Assembly (NCBI GenBank): GCA_045628105.1
Contig: JAZQOX010000040.1
Span: 1 to 9,224, forward strand
Source: UMGS1781 sp045628105
GTDB lineage: Bacteria > Bacillota > Clostridia > TANB77 > CAG-508
Length of the DNA stretch: 9,224 bases
Direction: 5' to 3'
Part shown: positions 5,794-9,224 of the stretch, in pieces
How the letters are laid out: every line of letters starts with the position of its first letter
How positions within the stretch are numbered: position 1 is the stretch's first letter
Position numbers and translations under genes: made by a program
Notes under the pieces: model-generated
Told to the model about the DNA's origin: nothing
Database searches by the model: none
What the model saw: the letters and a program-made list of their open reading frames with translations, nothing else

Positions 5794-6740
5794 TGACTTT
5801 AGATAATATAAAAGAAGAGATATTAGATAGTAAAAGCATTGTAATATTAACACATGAAGTTCCTGATGGAGATGCAATAGGTAGCAGTTTAGCTATGTAT
5901 ATTGCATTAAAACAACTTGGAAAAGATGTAGATGTAGTAATACCAAAGTATTCAAAAACATATAGTTTTTTACCATGTAGTAATGAAATTAAATCAGAGG
6001 GAAGAAATGAAAATTATGATTTAGCAATTGCACTAGATTGTGGTGATATAAAAAGACTTAATGGATTTGTAAATTATTTTGAAGATGCAAACAGTAAAAT
6101 CTCAATAGATCATCACGAAGCAAATACAATGTTTGCAGACTACAATTTTGTAAATCCAACAGCACCAGCGTGTAGTCAAATTTTAATAACAGTACTTGAA
6201 AATTTGGGAGTAGAACTTACAAAAGACATAGGTACATGTTTATTAACAGGTATTATTACAGATACTGGTGGATTTAAATATCAAAATGTAAAGCCTGAGA
6301 CATTTGAATTTGCAGCAGAGCTTATGAGAAAAGGCGTTAACATACCAGAAATATTTAAAAAAGTTATGCAATCAGTTTCACTTTCAAAATTTGAATTAAG
6401 AAAGCTTGCAACTGAAAGAGTTGAATTACATGAAAATGGAAAAATTGCTTTCACATATATAACTAAGGAAGATGAAGAAAAAACAGGTTCAGAAGATCAT
6501 GATGGAATAGTGGAAATAGGTAGAGATATAGAAGGAGTTGAAATTTCGATATTTTTAAGAGAAACTGAAAAAGATAGTTTCAAAGTTTCACTAAGATCAA
6601 ATGATTATGCAAATGTTTCAGATATTTGTTTGATGTTTAATGGTGGAGGACATATGAGAGCAGCTGGAGGAACAATAAACATGCCATTTGAAAAGGCAAA
6701 AGAAATAATAATATCTGAATGTAAAAAGAACTTAAAATAG
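5793..6740 (+). CDS. nrnA: DHH-DHHA1 phosphoesterase, NrnA type (nanoRNase / pAp phosphatase)
   Basis: The 315-residue protein is a typical DHH subfamily 1 bifunctional oligoribonuclease. Family members degrade 2-5 nt RNAs and dephosphorylate 3'-phosphoadenosine 5'-phosphate; some cleave cyclic dinucleotide products such as pGpG or pApA. The metal-binding set is present: HEVPDGDAIGSS (His21, Asp25, Asp27), Asp82 in LDCGD, IDHH with DHH at 106-108, and Asp157 in ITDTGG. The C-terminal DHHA1 domain has GGGHMRAAGG from residue 284. Length is normal and no key residue is missing. ATG 5793 overlaps the rbfA stop, with AAAGGAGGAA (5781-5790) just upstream, so the two are probably co-translated. The position between rbfA and truB is common in Clostridia and links short-RNA turnover with ribosome assembly genes. 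Exact substrate preference cannot be read from sequence. Confidence 0.92.
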   Translation: MTLDNIKEEILDSKSIVILTHEVPDGDAIGSSLAMYIALKQLGKDVDVVIPKYSKTYSFLPCSNEIKSEGRNENYDLAIALDCGDIKRLNGFVNYFEDANSKISIDHHEANTMFADYNFVNPTAPACSQILITVLENLGVELTKDIGTCLLTGIITDTGGFKYQNVKPETFEFAAELMRKGVNIPEIFKKVMQSVSLSKFELRKLATERVELHENGKIAFTYITKEDEEKTGSEDHDGIVEIGRDIEGVEISIFLRETEKDSFKVSLRSNDYANVSDICLMFNGGGHMRAAGGTINMPFEKAKEIIISECKKNLK

Positions 6741-6821
6741 TTTTAAAACTAGTAAAAATTAATATATTTTGCTAGTTATGCTAGTTATAATATTTTAAAA
6801 TAATTTAAAGGAGCAATTTTC
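6741..6821 (+). promoter_or_regulatory. Spacer before truB with hairpin, 9-bp tandem repeat and a TATAAT box
   Basis: AACTAGTAAAA (6747-6757) pairs with TTTTGCTAGTT (6767-6777) with one G-U, making an 11-bp AU-rich stem. GCTAGTTAT is repeated head to tail (6771-6779, 6780-6788). A consensus -10 hexamer TATAAT lies at 6786-6791, but no good -35 box sits 16-18 bases upstream. AAAGGAGC (6807-6814) is the truB ribosome binding site. It may hold a weak internal promoter or a weak attenuator; neither is firm. Confidence 0.35.
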
Positions 6822-7691
6822 ATGAATGGGATTTTAATAATAAATAAACCTAAAGGTTATACTTCTCATGATGTAGTAAATGTTCTCAGAAAAAAACTAA
6901 ATATAAGACAGATAGGACACACAGGAACACTTGATCCAAATGCTACTGGTGTCCTTCCTGTTTTAATAGGACAAGCTACCAAAATTTCAAAATATTTAAT
7001 TGAACATGATAAAGAATACATAGCAGAAATAAAACTAGGAATAAAAACTACAACAGGAGATATGGAAGGAGAAATAATTGAAAAAAAAGATTCCGTTCCA
7101 GAATTGAATAAAGAAAAAATTGAAACGGTTTTAAATTCATTTAAAGGAAAACAAAAACAAATTCCACCTATTTATTCTTCAATAAAAATAAATGGTAAAA
7201 AGGCATATGAATATGCAAGAAATAACGAGAAAATAGAATTAGAACCTCGAGACATAGAAATTTATGATATAGAATTAATAGATTTTAAATTAGACGAAAT
7301 TAAATTTAAAGTAACATGTTCAAAAGGAACATATATTAGAAGCTTGTGTGAAGACATTAGTAAAAAATTAGAAACAATTGGAACAATGCAAAATTTATGT
7401 CGAACACAAGTTGATCAATTTTTACTAAACGATTCAATAAGAATAGAAGAAATAAAAGAGAAGGAAATTGAATATATAAGCTCAAAAATAATATCAATTG
7501 AAAAAGCATTTTCAAATTATCCAGAAATTAAGCTAGAAGAACAAAAAATTAAACACTTTTTAAATGGAGTAAAAATAACAAATAAAAACGAAGATGGGGT
7601 ATATAAAATATATCAGGGAACAAAATTTTTAGGATTAGGAATAATAGAAAAAGAACTATTAAAAAGAGATGTAATTTTTATTGACAATTAA
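6822..7691 (+). CDS. truB: tRNA pseudouridine(55) synthase TruB
   Basis: TruB isomerises uridine 55 in the T loop of nearly all tRNAs to pseudouridine and also acts as a tRNA folding chaperone. The 289-residue product opens with GILIINKPKGYTSHDVV. It contains the catalytic motif GHTGTLDPNATGVLP with nucleophile Asp38, the PPIYSSIKINGKKAYEYAR segment that contacts the flipped base, and the CSKGTYIRSLCEDI motif near residue 165. A short C-terminal part (about 230-289) would be the PUA-like RNA-binding domain. ATG 6822 is preceded by AAAGGAGC at a 7-base spacing. It lies 81 bases after the DHH gene, the widest gap inside the operon. The FAD synthetase gene ribF, which often follows truB in Firmicutes, does not follow here. 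Confidence 0.96.
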   Translation: MNGILIINKPKGYTSHDVVNVLRKKLNIRQIGHTGTLDPNATGVLPVLIGQATKISKYLIEHDKEYIAEIKLGIKTTTGDMEGEIIEKKDSVPELNKEKIETVLNSFKGKQKQIPPIYSSIKINGKKAYEYARNNEKIELEPRDIEIYDIELIDFKLDEIKFKVTCSKGTYIRSLCEDISKKLETIGTMQNLCRTQVDQFLLNDSIRIEEIKEKEIEYISSKIISIEKAFSNYPEIKLEEQKIKHFLNGVKITNKNEDGVYKIYQGTKFLGLGIIEKELLKRDVIFIDN

Positions 7692-7734
7692 ATAAATAAT
7701 GCTTAAAATAGATGTAGAATTTGGAGGAATTAAT

Positions 7735-8199
7735 ATGTTTGGAAATTTTATAACAGTACTTGCAATAATATTTTGGATTTTTAGAGTTGGAGTAACAATA
7801 CTATATTCTGCGGAAATCGAATTTATGATTGTACCAATGAATATAACTTTAGAAATAATTCTTTTATTTGTAACATTTATATGGATTCTTTTAATTGCAA
7901 AAAAAAAGATGTTTGCAGCTATACTATATTTGATAACACAAGGTGCATATTTTGGAGTAGATGCATATAAAAATCTTGACTTGATACTAAATGGAGGAAT
8001 AGTAGACAGTACAGTATATATAAATGCAATGATTTCAGCAATTGCAGTAATAATACCATTTTTGGCAATTATGGCAATAGGGTTAGACAATGGAAAAGGA
8101 AGAAAAAAGAAAACGCAACAAACAGATTGGTTTTATGGAAATAGTGATTATGATAGAAAATTTGATGACAGGGCAGATAAAAATCAATATAAATTTTAA
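7735..8199 (+). CDS. Small integral membrane protein of unknown function
   Basis: I do not recognise a named family. The 154-residue product has four likely membrane helices at about 5-24, 37-55, 58-77 and 94-116, and short loops. Its 38-residue soluble tail (117-154) begins with a basic patch GRKKK (122-126) and ends in a Tyr/Asp-rich stretch, DWFYGNSDYDRKFDDRADKN (131-150). The basic patch after the last helix suggests the tail is cytoplasmic. ATG 7735 is chosen because TTGGAGG (7721-7727) lies 7 bases upstream. An in-frame ATG at 7699 would put that site inside the gene. It starts 43 bases after truB and may be co-transcribed with it. The terminator at 8256 ends the unit. No catalytic motif is visible. 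Confidence 0.8.
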   Translation: MFGNFITVLAIIFWIFRVGVTILYSAEIEFMIVPMNITLEIILLFVTFIWILLIAKKKMFAAILYLITQGAYFGVDAYKNLDLILNGGIVDSTVYINAMISAIAVIIPFLAIMAIGLDNGKGRKKKTQQTDWFYGNSDYDRKFDDRADKNQYKF

Positions 8200-8255
8200 A
8201 CTAACAAACTGACATGCGAACACAACTTTTGTTCATAAATAATATGATTATTTTG

Positions 8256-8284
8256 AAAAAGGGGATTTAGGAATCCTCTTTTTT
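8256..8284 (+). terminator. Intrinsic terminator after the membrane protein gene
   Basis: AAAAAGGGGATT (8256-8267), loop TAGG, and AATCCTCTTTTT (8272-8283) form a 12-bp stem with one G-U pair, running into six T bases. It is the first convincing terminator downstream of the rimP promoter, so it likely closes the whole operon, 56 bases after the last stop codon. The A-rich left flank would also let it work leftward. Confidence 0.88.
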
Positions 8285-8329
8285 ACAGTCAAAATAATTA
8301 CTTATACAAAAAGAGAGGATGAATTAATT

Positions 8330-9224
8330 TTGAAGAACATACTAAAAAAAACATTTAAAAAAATAATAGGATTTGAAATAGTATTTAAAATATTAACAAT
8401 ATCAATAGTATCTCCAATATTTTTAGAACTATTTAAATTAATAATGAAGATAACAGGATTTAGCTATTTGACAACACAAAATTTAGTGAAATTTTTAATA
8501 AATCCAATAACAATAGTGCTAATTTTTTTATTACTATTAGGAGTTGGATTTTACTCTGCTTTTGAGATTGGTGTAATACTTTTATTTATAGAATCATCAA
8601 GACAAGATAAAAAAGTAGCAATGAAGGATATAATAATTACATCTTTAAAAAAATCTCTAAAAATTTTTAAGCCTAAAAATTTTAGACTTTTGATTATATT
8701 AATAGCTCTAATACCATTTTTGTGGACTGGAGCAGGTGCAGGAATGATAACAGCACTTAGAATTCCAGAATTTATTACGGATTTTATTTTTGAAAATGCA
8801 TTTTTGGCTGGTATATTTATAGTGATAGTAATACTTTTAGAACTGTTATTATTGAAATGGGTATATTCGTTAAACTATTATTTCATAGAAGATTTACCGT
8901 TTAGAGAATGTTGTAAAAAAAGTGGTGAATTAGGGAAAGGAAAGCATATAAAAGATATAGCATATATTGTTATGTATCAGATTTTGCTATATGCTTTATT
9001 TGTGGCTATGCTTGTTATTGGAATATTTGGAATTATACTATGTCATAAAATAATTCCAGCATTATTTTCAATAGATTCTATTATAATTAATATCTATTCA
9101 TTGAGTATACTTAGTTTGTATTCTATAATGTGTATGCCGATATTATTTATGAGTATAAGTATGTTATTTTACAAAAATAAAACGGAAAAAAATGAAAAAA
9201 TAAAAAATGCTGAAATAAAAGAAA
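8330..9224 (+). CDS. Membrane protein resembling the N-terminal domain of glycerophosphodiester phosphodiesterase (partial)
   Basis: The frame stays open from TTG 8330 to the window edge (298 codons) with no stop, so the C-terminal end is missing. The sequence is very hydrophobic, with about six membrane spans. It follows the pattern I know from the membrane domain fused to GDPD enzymes in Firmicutes: an FEIVFKILTI start, TGFSYLTTQNLVKFLINP, GFYSAFEIGVILLFIESSRQ, then a cytoplasmic KIFKPKNFRLL segment and KWVYSLNYYFIEDLPFREC near residue 182. A catalytic GDPD domain that hydrolyses glycerophosphodiesters would be expected beyond the window, but none is seen here. The start is TTG because GAGAGG (8313-8318) lies upstream and no other start codon is in frame; the 11-base spacing is long. 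A weak TTTACA/TATACA pair (8282-8308) could be its promoter. It follows a terminator, so it is a separate unit. Confidence 0.65.
   Translation, partial: MKNILKKTFKKIIGFEIVFKILTISIVSPIFLELFKLIMKITGFSYLTTQNLVKFLINPITIVLIFLLLLGVGFYSAFEIGVILLFIESSRQDKKVAMKDIIITSLKKSLKIFKPKNFRLLIILIALIPFLWTGAGAGMITALRIPEFITDFIFENAFLAGIFIVIVILLELLLLKWVYSLNYYFIEDLPFRECCKKSGELGKGKHIKDIAYIVMYQILLYALFVAMLVIGIFGIILCHKIIPALFSIDSIIINIYSLSILSLYSIMCMPILFMSISMLFYKNKTEKNEKIKNAEIKE

Noticed and set aside
7659..8090. Minus-strand frame of 143 codons opposite the small membrane protein
   Set aside because: Mirror of the hydrophobic gene on the plus strand, which has a clear ribosome binding site; the antisense has none.
8218..8234. 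GAAC...GTTC as a LexA (SOS) box
   Set aside because: The half sites are 9 bases apart; the Gram-positive LexA operator needs 4.

Overview
The window is an AT-rich stretch (GC looks near 30%) from a low-GC Gram-positive bacterium, most likely a member of the Clostridia. The reasons are the strong purine bias on the coding strand, AGGAGG-type ribosome binding sites, 5S rRNA followed by tRNA-Asn, and the gene order rimP-nusA-ylxR-infB-rbfA-(DHH phosphoesterase)-truB. Genus and species cannot be read from the sequence. Every supported gene lies on the + strand.

Region 1 (1-180): the 3' end of a 5S rRNA, a complete tRNA-Asn(GTT) with encoded CCA, and a strong intrinsic terminator whose stem begins in the tRNA CCA. 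This is the tail of an rRNA operon. Region 2 (181-417) has no protein gene. It holds two inverted repeats of repetitive-element character (190-242 and 256-286), a good sigma-A promoter (315-343) with a dyad around its -35 box, and a GC-rich leader hairpin (368-392) that looks like an attenuator.

Region 3 (418-7691) is the conserved translation/transcription operon. It encodes RimP (30S maturation), NusA (elongation/termination factor), YlxR (RNA-binding, RNase P modulator family), IF2 (translation initiation), RbfA (30S maturation), a DHH-DHHA1 phosphoesterase of the NrnA type (nanoRNA/pAp turnover) and TruB (tRNA pseudouridine 55 synthase). The genes are tightly packed, with 1-nt TAATG overlaps at nusA/ylxR and rbfA/nrnA. 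Compared with Bacillus subtilis, ylxQ and ylxP are absent, a DHH gene follows rbfA, and ribF does not follow truB.

The standout anomaly is in infB. The reading frame is continuous at the protein level from 2339 to 5395, but two consecutive TAA codons (4379-4384) stand exactly where IF2 proteins carry a conserved Leu-Leu, at the end of the GTPase domain. TAATAA is the reverse complement of TTATTA (Leu-Leu), so a 6-bp micro-inversion, real or an assembly error, would explain it in one event. As written, this essential protein would be cut into an N-terminal/GTPase half and a C-terminal half with no good start. The IF2 N-terminal region also carries a very long Asn/Arg/Tyr-rich low-complexity segment.

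Region 4 (7692-9224): a small four-helix membrane protein of unknown function, a clear terminator (8256-8284), and the first 298 codons of a second membrane protein that runs off the window. Its sequence resembles the N-terminal membrane domain of Gram-positive glycerophosphodiester phosphodiesterases. I found no CRISPR array, transposase or clearly new multi-gene system.
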